Translations under genes and position numbers: made by a program
Source of the DNA: Bidens hawaiensis
Taxonomy: Eukaryota; Streptophyta; Magnoliopsida; Asterales; Asteraceae
NCBI GenBank assembly: GCA_021521415.1
Contig: JAIQDT010001101.1
Span: 124,001 to 188,000 of the forward strand
Reading direction: 5' to 3'
DNA length: 64,000 bases
Notes under the pieces: generated by a model
Told to the model about the DNA's origin: nothing
Seen by the model: only the letters and a program-made list of their open reading frames with translations
The model's database searches: none
Shown: positions 1-11,398 of the stretch, in pieces
Numbering within the stretch: position 1 is the first letter of the stretch
Layout: each line of letters opens with the position of its first letter

Positions 1-430
1 TAGAATTGGGTAAGATAGAAGAAAGATATATGGAAAATTCAGAGAGAATTTACAAGGTAATCAGAACAAAAAGTGATAAAACTTCGAAAGGAAGGAGTCC
101 CTCCTTATTTATACACATCGTAATTAATGTGATGGGATATGAACAGTAGAGAAAGAAAAACACCACCCAACCAATACTTTCCACGTCACGCGGGAAATTC
201 GAAAAAGAGAAAAAGTTGTACAGTCGGTTACAGTGACAGCCTTCAAAAACGTTCCATCATCTGTTCACGCGCCTGCAAGTGGTCAACTTGTCCTTTTTCA
301 TGATTATCCATACCAACAGAAGATATTTTCTACCTAACTTCCGAACAACAAAAATCCCCAACATACATTAAGTCCAGAATTTCACCCGCATATAGACTTC
401 ATACGGAAGAAACACTGGACTAGGGGGACT
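1..430 (+). mobile_element. 3' internal tail of a Tat/Retand-like LTR retrotransposon (partial)
   Basis: No coding frame is convincing here. The stretch has the same layout as 59100-59460 of the element in the 53-60 kb region: a TATA box read on the minus strand (106-113, TATAAATA when complemented) followed by a block of the form 'cgtaattaatgtgatggg', compared with 'cgcaattaatgcgatgaa' at 59218. In the better-preserved copy this is the promoter and 5' UTR of an antisense gene, so the same is inferred here. The antisense gene itself would lie to the left of the window. A purine-rich run just before 431 (ggactagggggact) is a fair polypurine tract for the LTR that follows. Confidence 0.6.
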
Positions 431-1246
431 TGTAGAGGTAGGGTACCAAAAAGACCCAAATACCCTTAAGTTCCACCCGCGGGTCATAGATAATGTTCTT
501 ATAAGCCACCCGCGAGACATATGGATCACCCGCATATCACGATAGAGGAGGAACGTCCTCATAACACGTGCGTAATCATCCGGGCATCCTCAAAAGTCAT
601 CCGCAGGACAAGACATATGTCCACATAAAACAACTAGAGGACAATGCCAGCGGGACAGCTGTCACCACTCAAGTACTCTCTAGAAGAAGGCTCATGATTC
701 TTACTTGGGGAATACGTGACATATTAGCCAATGAACAAAGGACACCTGGCCAGGTTGTTATAACCGTGCACATGGCCAGGGTGTGATTCGTCCTATCATT
801 TGGCGACACGCGTCCAGGTTGTTACGCCCATGCACATGAGACGTATAGCTCAACCTATCACAAGAAGGCACGTGTCTAGGCGGTTATCAAAGGTCTTCTA
901 GAAGAGGGCAGCTGCCCCAATCATCTTCCATCATCCTTCGGCTATAAATACCTTGTCAAACGGTATGAGGTATTCATTCGCTCACCTATATTTTGACTAC
1001 ACTTAGTCTTTATACTTCAGTACTTTCTCGATTACGAACGTTACTGATTCTCACGCCGGAGGGTGGTTACAGGAAGATCCCACCTCTTGTCCTTCCTGTA
1101 ACGAGACTCGCGGTGTCTGTTTTGCAGGTTCCGGCCACTTGACTTTGGGAGGTTGTACTCATATCTTGGTTGTAATTATCATATCCTACCTTGTGGACTC
1201 ATTGGATCCAGGACCCGTACCCGGGGAGTGGATCTGTGTTTCTTCA
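431..1246 (+). repeat. 3' LTR of a Retand-like element (diverged relative of the 52.5 kb LTR)
   Basis: It begins TGTAGAGGTAGG and ends GTTTCTTCA, giving near-inverted termini TGTAG/CTTCA. The LTR at 52491-53471 begins TGAAGAGGTAGG and ends GTTTCTTCA. Shared internal blocks are a TATA box (943-950), the block attctcacgccggagggtgg near 1048, and ggtgtctgttttgcaggtt near 1113. The upstream U3 part is much less similar. The element is therefore a related subfamily, not a copy of the 53-kb element. No target-site duplication can be checked because the 5' end is outside the window. Confidence 0.65.
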
Positions 1247-1679
1247 GCGTGCATCAAAGCAGTTCTATACACAGAACATATAAAGTAATCAAACCTAAAT
1301 CTAGTGAGAAACACATCAATTAAATCAGCCTGTGGAACGAATTGACCTAAAATTCAAAGTTAATCAGTCTAAGAGATAAATAATGAAAACACACATTTAC
1401 AGATTAAGTTGAGGTCAAATATAAGTAAAACCTAATTGAAACAGCAGCATACAACACAAATCAGTGCACAAATTGAAAGTAAAGGATTGGAATATGTAAT
1501 TAGGAACGGAAATCGGCCTGAAATTAGGATTGGAAATCGGAATCAACAGCACTGGACAATCTTCCTCTGCCCATTTCCGGCAATCGATACCGCAGCCGGA
1601 TCCGGTGGTGAAAACGGCGGTGGCAACCGGATATCTCCCACGGGAGCTGAGCTGACTCACCGTCTGTATCAACGATAAC
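1247..1679. other. Unassigned sequence between LTR and CACTA terminus
   Basis: It contains a short GC-richer patch (about 1565-1660) inside otherwise AT-rich DNA. An open frame exists on each strand, but neither shows a recognisable domain. It may be internal CACTA sequence, since no second CACTA terminus was found to the left. No function can be assigned. Confidence 0.3.
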
Positions 1680-2149
1680 AACAAGGATTCCATCATAAAA
1701 CGTTTCAACAACATATCTTACAAATTTGTAACCGAAAATAAACGGTTGTTAAAACTCCGACCGCATAAAATAAACGGTTGTAAAAACTCCTACCACCTAG
1801 CTACGATTGCAAAAACTCCGACTGCCTAGCCACTCGGTAGCAACAACTCCTACCTCCTAACCACGGTTGCAAATACTTCGATCGCTTAGCCATCGAAAAT
1901 AAACGGTTGCAAAAACTTCGACCGCTTAGCCACTCGGTTGCTAAAACTCCGATCGCTTAGCCACCGAAAATAAATGGTTGCATAAACTTCGACCGCTTAG
2001 CCACTCGGTTGCTAAAACTCCGACTGCTTAGCTACCGTGTCAAGTAACTAGGCTTTTTAGTAGCAACTTTGTAAAATCGGTTGCTAAAATTGCTACCGTC
2101 TATTTTCGGTGGTAAATTTTGGTTGCAATTGCTCAATTTTCTAGTAGTG
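1680..2149. mobile_element. CACTA (En/Spm) transposon end with subterminal repeats
   Basis: Read on the minus strand from 2149, the sequence starts CACTACTAGAAAATTGAG, the characteristic terminal inverted repeat of plant CACTA elements. It is followed inward by many copies of a short subterminal motif related to cggttgctaaaactccgac and gcttagccac, in both orientations (1741-2040). Such arrays are where the element-encoded DNA-binding protein acts in En/Spm-type elements. Only one terminus is visible, so this is a fragment or a much larger element with its other end outside the window. The three bases after the terminus are ttg. The partner duplication was not found. Confidence 0.7.
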
Positions 2150-2321
2150 TTGATTCAGTGAGTGTATAACATATGCGACGCATATGTTGTGCATCGTATA
2201 TGTCTTGTACACACACACACATATGTAGGGAAGATTTCTTTTGAGAACCATTTGAATTTTAGGAACTTAAAAACTAATCTTGTGGACTAAACTTAACCAA
2301 ATCATGCATGTATTAAAATAA

Positions 2322-3261
2322 CTAGGATAGTACCCATGTTACACATGAGTGGGAAATGTTTGAATAGTAATATATATACATATGTTTAAATTGAATCAAA
2401 TGCAAGTGTTATATTTATTAAAAAAAGATAATTTTACATGGATGATAAGACATTACATTGTTATTTTAATTCAAATATAAAAACATATTAAGACTAATTG
2501 AGATAAAATGAAAAGTTAAAATATATTTATAACTTATACCATGAGTACAAAAAACACATATTAATTAAAACTCAATTATCTAATGAATTCAATATCTAAA
2601 ATGTCTTGTCTCATACACATTAACTGAAATAGAAAAAAAATAAACATTATGTAAATTTAAAACATAGATACATAAAAAAAATTAAACATTAACTATAACA
2701 TAAAAAGTAAATAGTATAAATAAACACTTACATTCTCTAAGTAATGCTTAACCATGGATTTAGTCTAAGATCTAAAAATTTATTAAGCATATTAGTATAA
2801 AAATGTATAATATTAAATGTAAAATAAGTTAAAAAATACATACCAAACTAACCTTATTCATAATAAGTTTTCAAATATTATTACCTTATATACACATTTT
2901 GTTGTTCCGTTTGTATAAGCTTTGTTTCTTTATCGAGTATGACTAATTTAATGTCGTCTTTACTCTTCACTCTTAACAAATCAACATAAAATTGGTTATG
3001 TTAAATAATTGGGTCTCTTAAGCATAAGCCAACTACTGATAATGATTGTTCTTGACTTTTATTGATGGTCATTGCAAAATAAAGTAAAATAGAAAACTAT
3101 CTTCTCTTTAACTTAAAACGAAGTTTCTTATCCGATGGAGTAAGATTAATTCGACTAATTAAGGTGCGATATCCGATATTAGTATCAGAACAACTTTAGA
3201 TTCAATTACACGTCAGCCTAATACTATAAGCCATAAACTTACTTTTTCAAATCCGACCTAT
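2322..3261 (-). mobile_element. Helitron remnant, 3' portion
   Basis: On the minus strand this stretch encodes a decayed Helitron helicase end and then runs into a typical Helitron 3' terminus. That terminus is an imperfect hairpin around 2332-2356 followed by CTAG (2322-2325) and a host T. The intervening sequence is very AT-rich and non-coding. The element continues on the other side of the gypsy insertion for at most a short distance (13353-13480). Confidence 0.6.
2901..3261 (-). pseudogene. Helitron Rep/helicase C-terminal fragment
   Basis: Conceptual translation of the minus strand shows LISRINLTPSDKKLRFKLKR (about 3171-3110), then FAMTINKSQEQS (about 3075-3040), then VKSKDDIKLVILDKETK (about 2964-2914). 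These correspond to the conserved C-terminal motifs of the Pif1-like helicase of eukaryotic Helitrons, in the expected order and spacing. In-frame stops interrupt it after LKRR and after the RDPII segment. The upstream part was separated by insertion of the gypsy element at 3267. It is a dead fragment, and no replication-initiator (Rep) motif is present in the window. Confidence 0.72.
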
Positions 3262-3266
3262 AGTTC

Positions 3267-5208
3267 TTTCACACCCCCAAACCGGGTCTGAAAGTGTGAC
3301 TACCCATTGGTACATGTTTTGTAAATATATCAGAGTATAAGGTTTGTTTTAGCGGAAGACTTCTTTTAATTAAAATAATATTATATTTGTCCAACTTAGT
3401 TCGGGAATAAACTCTCAAACTTACATTGTTTTACAAAACAAGTAATTTACATAACAAGGATTTCATTTATTTTAATATATAAAAAACTAAGCCATTCATC
3501 ACGAATCTTCTAACGGTATGACTCTATCCTTGCTTAGCACATCTTTTCCTTACCTGAAATTAAGTAAATACGTCAGCGATATGCAAGTGAAACGTATCGA
3601 CTCAATAAAGTAGTATTAATAATCATTATAATACATAGAAAGTTTTCTTATTACTTAGCAGAAACGTCTCTTATTTCTAGGGCCATTTCCATAGTAAAAT
3701 ACAACAAACTAACATGCCCTCGGCAATTGATGCCCATATAGAGGAGATTAGTTTGACCAGCATGTAACAAACTATATAAATTCTCGAGACCCGCTGCCCA
3801 TACTGATAAACTAGTTTAGTCTACATGCAACAGTATGTTTGGATCCACATGTACTGACCGTCTAAGTACGTTATTATCTAACATGTATTATAAGTTTTAG
3901 AGATCCTGACATCTCTTGTAAACATTCAACAAACTTTGGGATCACGTAATACCTTAACTTTAACGAACTTGTAAAATCAAACCCAATGTATAACTTGCCA
4001 AGTTTCCAATAAAAAGGTTGTACGTATTCACCTTTCAATATCGAACTTTAACTTCTTTCGTTTAAGCTGGATGAGCGGGATTGATCAGACCTATAGTTTG
4101 ATAACAACCACGTATTAATACTAGATCATATAATCTAGTTCCAGATCTTGCATCTGGTTTAACCTTGTAAATCTTTTTGAATAAAACTCATTTGTTTATT
4201 CTAGGGTGACGTTTGATATAGCATGCTTTGGCCTAATAGGATCAATCGCTCTCTTTGAGTTTCTCCAGGTAAGTAAACAGATCCCTCGGTTGGTTAGGAT
4301 TTATACGAATTACTTTCCTTAGACAAGAAACCTGGTATACCGGCGATATCCCACTTCCAGTTACTACATGCCCGTCAAAATATAACTTTTATTTGGACAT
4401 TACTTCATCTAGAAATAATATCCTTATGAAAACGTTTAATCGTATATCAAAACAAGGTTATAGACGATACCCTTGACTAGGGTTTAGCATATAAAAAGAT
4501 ATAGAGATAACTTAGTACATAAGTCACCTTAGATAGGCTAGACAATCTGATAACAACTTGGACAAATGCTCGATTCTTTGTTTTGATTGCTTACGAACTT
4601 CCTGACTCGCAGGGTTTTGCCGTAGCACTTAGCAGCGAACAATCAAGTGTTCGAAAGAGAGAAAGAAGAAATTTTGGTGTGAAACATAAGTTGAACATAA
4701 AGTCCATATATATAGGCAAGCCGGTGACCCCTTGAAACCGCCATTAGGGGTCAAAATTTACAATTTTGGCCCTTAAGCTTTTGTTTTGATGTTTTCAAAC
4801 CCTATACTTTCTCGTTTCGCCATGAGAAAAGACTAAGGCGGACCTTAAGCGGCGATGAGAGCGTGCGAAGTGTGCCATCAAAGCGCCCGTGCCCGTGCGC
4901 GTGCGCGTTCGGGTCTTTCGCACCCTCTGCTAGGACCACTGGGTGCATAAGGGCATATAAGAATATTATTATGGAATTTCATCTCCTTATAAGGAGCTCA
5001 ACATTTTTATCCACTTCCAATGTGGGATGAGATTTGCATTTCTTATTTATACCCATGTGCAAGGATTTCACTTTCTTTCCTTCACCAATGTGGGATGCAC
5101 CCTTCTTATCTTATTTTTCCTTTTTCATATTTTACAAAGTTTATCCATAAACTTTTTAGATTGAAAATTTTAGTCCAAAATATTTATGGATTTTTATGGG
5201 ATCTTACA
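3267..5208 (-). repeat. 3' LTR of the gypsy element
   Basis: On the minus strand it starts TGTAAGATCCC and ends GGGGGTGTGAAA. It is about 1.94 kb and collinear with 11399-13347, with scattered substitutions and small indels, which suggests an insertion that is not brand new. It contains no coding frame of note. Confidence 0.92.
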
Positions 5209-5223
5209 TCCTCCCCACCTTTG
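5209..5223 (-). promoter_or_regulatory. Polypurine tract of the gypsy element
   Basis: The minus strand reads AAAGGTGGGGAGGA immediately before the 3' LTR. A purine run at this position primes plus-strand DNA synthesis in LTR retrotransposons. Confidence 0.8.
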
Positions 5224-5243
5224 AATTAATCTCGTCCTCGAGA

Positions 5244-6640
5244 TTATTGGAACAGATGAGGGTATTTATTCTTCATTTCAGATTCGAGTTCCCAAGTGTA
5301 TTCGGTTCCTCGTCGCGAATCCTATCTCACTTTGACAATCTTAAGACGCCTCTTTTTGAGGAACTTAACCATAGAATCTTCTATTTGAATTGGTTGTTCC
5401 ACAAACTTAAGCTTGTCGTTGACTTGCACGTCTTTTAAATGCATTGCAAGCGTTTCGTCGGCTAAACATTTGCGAAGATTCGAAACATGAAATATGTTAT
5501 GTATGCATTTCATTTCTTCAGGGAGGTCGAGTTTATAGGCAACCGGTCCAATCCTTTCTATGATTTTAAATGGTCCAACGAATCGGGGCTCAGTTTACCT
5601 TTCTTACCGAAAGGAACAACTCCCTTCCAAGGTGATACTTTCAATAAGACCTTATCACCTTCTTGGAATTCCAACGGTCCGCGGCGTATGTCAGCATAGC
5701 TCTTTTGTCTATCCTGAGCCGTTTTTAGTCGATACCTTATTAGTTGTATTTGGTCAGTAGTCTTTTGAACCAGTTCGGGTCCAGACATTTGTTTGTCTCC
5801 AATTACTGACCAACATACCGGTGTTCGGCACTTGCGACCGTATAAAGCTTCAAATGGTGCCATCTGTATACTTGTGTGGTAACTGTTGTTATAAGAAAAC
5901 TCCATCAACGAAAGATGAGTATCCCAACTACCACAAAGATCGATTACACATGCACGAAGCATATCTTCCAATGTTTGAATCGTCATTTCACTTTGCCCAT
6001 CTGTCTGCGGATGATAAGCAGTGCTTAAGTTCAGACGGGTGCCCATGGCTTTCTGGAAACTTCTCCAAAAGTTTGATGTAAATCGACTATCTCGATCAGA
6101 GATGATTGATAATGGTATGCCATGCATTACTAAGATCTTCTCTACATAAAGTTGGGCTAGTTTGTCCATTGAAAATGATTCCTGAATTGGAATAAAATGT
6201 GCAGATTTTGTCAATCTGTCTATGATAACCCAAATGGCATCCTTACCTCGAGTAGTCTTTGGTAACTTCATTATAAAGTCCATGGTTATCATATCCTATT
6301 TCTAGATAGGGATTTCGGGTTGCTGTAAGAGTCCTAGCGGTTTTTGGTGTTCCGCTTTGACTTGTAAGCAAGTTAGGCATTTGGCTACATATATAGCTAT
6401 TTCTTTCTTCATGCCTATCCACCAGTAATCGTTCTTGAGGTTGTGATACATTTTATCACTTCCCGGATGCATCATATACTTGGATTTATGAGCTTCCTCA
6501 AGAATCTTATCTCTTAGATTACCAGTTGTTGGTACCCATATTCTTTTGCCAAGGCGAAGAATTTCGTCATCTCCCTTAACCAGTTGATCAATGGTACCGT
6601 TTTCTTTTTCTTCTTTAATGCTCCCTTCCTCTAGAGCCAA
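5244..6640 (-). pseudogene. Gypsy integrase region (zinc-binding, catalytic core, chromodomain-like tail)
   Basis: The N-terminal zinc-binding part (6302-6640) carries HKSKYMMHPGSDKMYHNLK and CLTCLQVK, an HHCC arrangement. The catalytic core (5558-6292) shows MDFIMKLP, WVIIDRLTKSAHF, ISDRDSRFTSNFW and YHPQTDGQSE, which supply the D,D,E catalytic residues. The C-terminal part (5244-5513) contains FHVSNLRKCLADE and ends with a WDSRRGTEYTWE-like chromodomain-type motif and a stop at 5244. A stop replaces an expected tryptophan in the IVKVR(W) segment. Frameshifts or stops separate the three pieces. The protein would insert element DNA into the genome, but this copy cannot be translated whole. 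Confidence 0.88.
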
Positions 6641-6643
6641 CTT

Positions 6644-7166
6644 TTATGCTTCACGAATTTGACTAGCTAAGTCAACCTTAAGTTCTAATCGAAGAGCTTG
6701 AATACGTTTAGGTATCTTGTGTTCTTTTCGACTCAACGCATCAGCTACCACGTTTGCTTTACCTTCGTGGTATTCAATGTCACAATCATAATCACTAAGA
6801 GTTTCCATCCATCTTCTTTGTCTCATATTTAATTCCTTTTAGTTAAATATATGTTTGAGACTTTTATGATCAGTGAAGACGGTGAACTTGACACCATAAA
6901 GATAATGTCGTCATAATTTCAAAGCAAAACTTATAGCTCCCAATTCAAGATCATGAGTGGTGTAGTTTTTCTCATGAGTTTTTAACTGACGTGAGGCATA
7001 GGATATTACCTTGTCTTGTTGCATTATATGCTACCCATTCCCGTGTGCGAAGCATCACAGTATATGGTAAAGCCATCTAGTCCTTCAGGTAGGGCTAGTA
7101 TGGGTGAATTTCAGTTTTTGTTTCAGAGTTTCAAAGGCTTCTTCCTGCTTAGGTCCCCATTCGAAT
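6644..7166 (-). pseudogene. Gypsy RNase H region
   Basis: Translation on the minus strand gives [29 protein letters not shown] and RRWMETLSDYDCDIEYHEGK followed by NVVADALSRK, the standard RNase H motifs of plant Ty3/gypsy elements. The region is split among frames by small indels and stops. It lies between RT and integrase as expected. Confidence 0.82.
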
Positions 7167-8277
7167 TTAACTGACTTTCGGGTAAGTGAGGTTAAAGGGA
7201 CAGCAATACGAGAGAAGTCTTGAATAAATCTCCGATAATATCCTGCTAAACCAAGAAACTCCTAACTTGGTTGGAGATTTTGGTTTCTCCCATTTGGTTA
7301 TGGCTTCGATTTTTGCTGGATCAACTTGGATTCCTTTGGCACTTACGACATGACCTAGGAATTGAACTTCTGAAAGCCAAAACTCACACTTTGAATACTT
7401 AGCGTATAATTTCTCAGTTCTAAGTACTTCGAGTATGGTTTTCAGATGGAATTGATGATCGGATTCGGACTTTGAATAGATAAGATTATCATCAATGAAT
7501 ATGATAATGAATCGATCCAAGTATGGTTTACAGATTCGATTCATCATACCCATAAATGCAGCTGGTGCATTTGTTAAGCCAAATGGCATAAAGGTGAATT
7601 CAAAATGACCGTATCGGGTTCTGAAAGCTGTTTTAGGAATATCATCATCCTGAACTTTCAATTGATGATACCCGGATCTATGGTCGATTTTTGAAAAGTA
7701 ACGGGCTCCTTGCAGTTGGTCGAACAAATCGTCAATACGGGGCAAAGGATATCGGTTCTTGATTGTTACTTTATTCAGCTCACGATAGTCAATACACATC
7801 CGCATAGATCCATCTTTCTTCTTGACAAATAATATCGGTGCTCCCCAAGGCGAAGAGCTTGGTCTGATAAATCCTTTCTTTAATAGTTCTCCTAACTGTT
7901 TCTTTAGTTCTTTCATTTAGGTCTGGGCCAGACGATATGGCGCATTGCTATTGGGTTAGTTCTAGGTAGTAATTCGATTTTGAATTCCACTTCCCTGTCA
8001 GGCGGGATTCCTGGCAATTCATCGGGAAATACGTCTTGGAATTCATACACTACCGGAACTTCATTTATTTTCTTAGGTTCAGATTTCTTGGTTACGTAAA
8101 CCATGAATGCAAGACATCCTTTTGCAAGCATTGGCTGGCTTTGATTTTGGAAATGATACTGATTTGACCAGCATCTTGATATCCAGCGATTCTTACGGTC
8201 TTATTATCAGGTGTCCGGATATCGATTGATTTTTGTTTGCAGTTGATGTGAGCTTGGTTGGCTGATAACCAGTCCAT
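7167..8277 (-). pseudogene. Gypsy reverse transcriptase and protease-RT linker
   Basis: 8092-8277 holds the post-protease MDWLSANQAHINCKQKSI segment. 7913-8131 holds the linker FQDVFPDELPGIPPDREV. 7167-7916 is the RT proper, with [55 protein letters not shown] and the active-site box [13 protein letters not shown]. The usual box is F-(I/V)-DD-I-L-I-Y, so the isoleucine after DD is asparagine here. Reading frames change between the pieces. RT would copy element RNA into DNA, but this copy is broken. Confidence 0.88.
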
Positions 8278-8429
8278 ACCATCACAATATCGAAACCGGT
8301 TATAGAAATTGGTAAAAGTCTAATAGGTATATCATATCCAGCTAAGGATATTTTACCTTTGTTAAAGACTTTAGTTATTTTAATCAGTTGCCCGCTAGCC
8401 GTTTCTTTATCGTAATATATGTATAGCTT

Positions 8430-9776
8430 TTATAAGGGTTCGTTTATTACTTCATAGAATTTATGATTTATAAAACTCTGGTTTGCACCTGAGTCGAATA
8501 AAATCCTAGCATAAACATTATTTACGGAAAACGTACCGGTAATTACGTCCGGCACATCTGCAGCCTCTTGTGTGTTTAGCAAGAAGGCCCGAGCGTTCCC
8601 TTTCTTGGGTTCGTTCTTATTAATAGTGCTCGGTTCTGCTACTACGGGTGTGGTGGTGGTGACCTTCTTCTTTGTACATTCATATTTGAAATGTCCCGTT
8701 TCACCACAATTATAACACACAATCGATTTTCGTCGACAATTGGCCTCGACATGGCCTAGTTTCTTGCAGTAGTTGCAAGTATTATCGTTTCCACCTCGGA
8801 AGTTGCTGATTGGGTTACAACTCCCGGTATGACGTCGGTTTCATTTCTTACAGAATGGCCGATTTATCAGTCTCGGTCCATTCTTCTTCTTTTCTCTAGG
8901 AGGCTCCTTCTTCTCATCCTTCCCTTTCTTTTCCGTTCTGTTACGAATCATACCGCTTATCAAATAACCAGCTAATTCCATAGCTGATTCAATTGTCGTG
9001 GGCATACGAGCTCTCACGAGATCATGGATTTCGATAGGCAATCCGTAAATGTAACGGGTGATCTTGTTGCATTCCGGAGTAACAAGATGGGGTACTAATC
9101 GATAGTACTCCAGAAATTTCGTGTTGTACTCCTTTAGATTAGTCCCGATCACGTGATGGTTCTAGAGCTTGGTCTGGATTTGATCCATTTCGTTAATCGG
9201 ACAGAACTTCTGGATGACTAAATCTTTGAATGTCGTCCAGGTGATATTATAAAGGTTTTCTCTTCCCTTAACTTCGATCAAAGCATTCCACCATTCAAGT
9301 GCTTCTCCTCTAAACATCTGAGAAGTATACTGCACCTTCTCTTCTTCAGTGCACTTGCTGATGATAACTATAGACTCCATCTCCTCGAGCCATCTCAACG
9401 TAACTATGGCTCCCTTATCTCCCATAAACTCTTTCGGAGAATAAACTTTAAAAATTTTAAAGTCACACCCTTTATGATTTGTTTTTATTTTCTTTGTTAG
9501 AGGTGTCTCCTTAACATTTGAACTACCAACACTTTCCTCTTTTTCATTCTCGTTATAATTTTTGGTCAATGATTGAGCTGAATCGTTTTTATTTCTTTTA
9601 TGTATGTGAGAGGTAGCATGACTGTTGTTTCTCGGTTGTTGATTCTTTATCATTTCAACTAGCGGATTAACCGCTTCTTTAATCATGTTTTGAATACCAG
9701 TAATGTATTCGGGTGGTATAGCTTTCATGCTTTCCTGATTTTCGGATGGATCTTGATTTATAATTTGATTTGACAT
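8430..9776 (-). pseudogene. Gypsy gag and protease, one frame with two internal stops
   Basis: I chose the ATG at 9776 (MSNQIINQ) over an upstream non-ATG extension. A retrotransposon gag domain lies around 9460-8990 (VTLRWLEEMES, FRGEALEWWNALIE, FCPINEMDQI, NLKEYNTKFLEYY, RYIYGLPIEI). It is followed by up to three zinc-knuckle-like clusters, the clearest being CNYCKKLGHVEANC and CYNCGETGHFKYEC. The protease motif ILFDSGANQSFI is near 8500. The whole stretch is one continuous frame except for a TAG near 9154 and a TGA near 8840. The TGA sits at the position of a cysteine in the first knuckle. Gag would form the virus-like particle and the protease would cleave the polyprotein. Confidence 0.87.
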
Positions 9777-9837
9777 ACTGAAATGAAATAACACAAAGTT
9801 CAACCACTGTTTTATACATTAGACGATCTTAACATCG

Positions 9838-9995
9838 AGTACATAAAGAAATATCTTACATATAGATATTTTACAAATACAAAGAAATATCTTACACAAA
9901 GATATTTTACAAACACAAAGACATATCTGAAATATCTTACACAAAGATATTTTACAAATATATAGAAATATCTTACACAAAGATATTTTACAAAC
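9838..9995 (-). repeat. Short tandem palindromic repeats in the gypsy leader
   Basis: There are about four copies of a roughly 36-base unit containing aatatcttac, acaaagatattt and tacaaac. Each unit is itself partly self-complementary (aatatct / agatatt). They fill the gap between the upstream extra frame and gag. Although open in one frame, the translation is only the repeat (FVKYLCVRYF) and is unlikely to be a gene. Confidence 0.75.
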
Positions 9996-10031
9996 AATAT
10001 GTTAAAACCTTTAAACGAGTTCGGATTTTTC

Positions 10032-11258
10032 CTAATCCTTTATGTATTTCTTGATCATCTTTTTCATCTTACTGCATTTTTGTAGTAATTTATTTCCTAC
10101 CTTCTTCTTTTCACTGTCACCCAATACCACCTTCTTCCTTAGATCATCCGTCTCATGGAAAGCACGGTCAAGATGTTCATCTTGTGACTGAGGTATTATG
10201 TTCGGATACTCATACTGTGGAGGCAAGTCACGGTATTCCATCATTATCATGTCGTAATGAGTTTTTGGATATGGAGATGAAGGCTTTTCGAGTGGCAAGT
10301 TATATAGGGCCTCGGCGGTAGCCGCATTCTCCCTTATTTCATTTGCCTGTTCCGAGATGGTAGACACTGCACCCTGAAAAGATGGAAAATTAGTCGGACT
10401 TCTAACCCTATAAAATTGAAGGAACTCAACATATGGATCCCTGGGATCATAGCAGGGTCTCATATGTAAAAACGGGTGACGACACATCTTGTCGGGTGGA
10501 TAATTGTACGAATGACAATCAGAACCATCATAAGTGTGAGAATCAGTGGGATTTTGGATCGGTGATTTGAAATGCCAATTGCTTTCATCTGTGTTGCATC
10601 ACATCCCATTTATAGTGTTGGATTTCACTTATGTGGCCATTTCTACTTCATTCTTATTGAGGTCTAGGGTTATCTTTTCCTTAGGTGGGATGATTCTTAC
10701 TTTAGGTCTTCTAGACGATCCAGCAAGTGAATTTTTGTAGGGTTCTATAGGTTTACAAGGAGGGACTTTAAAGTACCATTTATTTTTGTCGAATCTGAAA
10801 CTATTATTATTATATTCTTTATTCCCATGGTTTTCTTGAACAGGCTGGGTTTCGGTTGAAAATTCCTCTTCATCCGGGGCTGGACAATATGAACGTCCAA
10901 GGTCAAAACAATGACAGTCCGTGCCTGGTGGATGAGGACAACCGTTAGCAACTGTATCTGCTGCTTCGTCTGCTTCGTTATTTTCGGATGGGTCGGAATT
11001 CATAGATCCCCAGATTGTACTGGAATATTGGTCATGACTTACTGACATATCAGTATATCCAGTAGGACTATAGTTGTTGTAACTGGATTCCTTAATTGAA
11101 CTTTCTTGGTTCCATTGGCCTAACCGAGAATGACTACTCATTCCATCAGACAAACTTGATAGCACAATTGGTTGGGATTGAGTACCAAAGAACGGTACGG
11201 GTTCATGGCCATTCTTTTCCCGACGTTTGTAGGTTTTCAAACTGGAACCAGAAGACAT
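10032..11258 (-). pseudogene. Additional reading frame upstream of gag in the gypsy element (unknown function)
   Basis: The ATG at 11258 (MSSGSSLKTYKRREK) opens a frame of about 408 codons that ends at 10032. It is broken only by TAA and TGA codons near 10627 and 10590. I recognise no domain. The N-terminal half is Ser/Asn/Glu-rich with a small cysteine/histidine cluster (CPHPPGTDCHCFDLGRSYC). The middle is basic (RRPKVRIIPPKEK). The C-terminal part has a charged, probably coiled-coil stretch ending KMKKMIKKYIKD. It lies on the same strand as gag, directly after the primer binding site. Extra frames are known in several plant Ty3/gypsy lineages (for example Tat/Ogre ORF1). Whether this is that kind of gene, a captured host fragment or a gag extension is unknown. 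Confidence 0.6.
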
Positions 11259-11382
11259 CTATCGAGATAAATCAATTTAATACGGAATAAATATTCCATC
11301 TTATCCCTAGTGTAAATATAATATACAAATAATGGTTAAAGCCTAGGTACTAACAATCAATACCTAATTCACTGAAACCAAT

Positions 11383-11395
11383 GGCCCTGATACCA
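11383..11395 (-). promoter_or_regulatory. Primer binding site of the gypsy element
   Basis: The minus strand reads TGGTATCAGGGCC three bases from the 5' LTR, complementary to the 3' end of plant initiator methionine tRNA apart from one or two positions. Confidence 0.88.
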
Positions 11396-11398
11396 ACC

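Noticed and set aside
9812..9997. A small gene in the gypsy leader
   Set aside because: The translation is only a short tandem repeat (FVKYLCVRYF) created by the DNA repeat.
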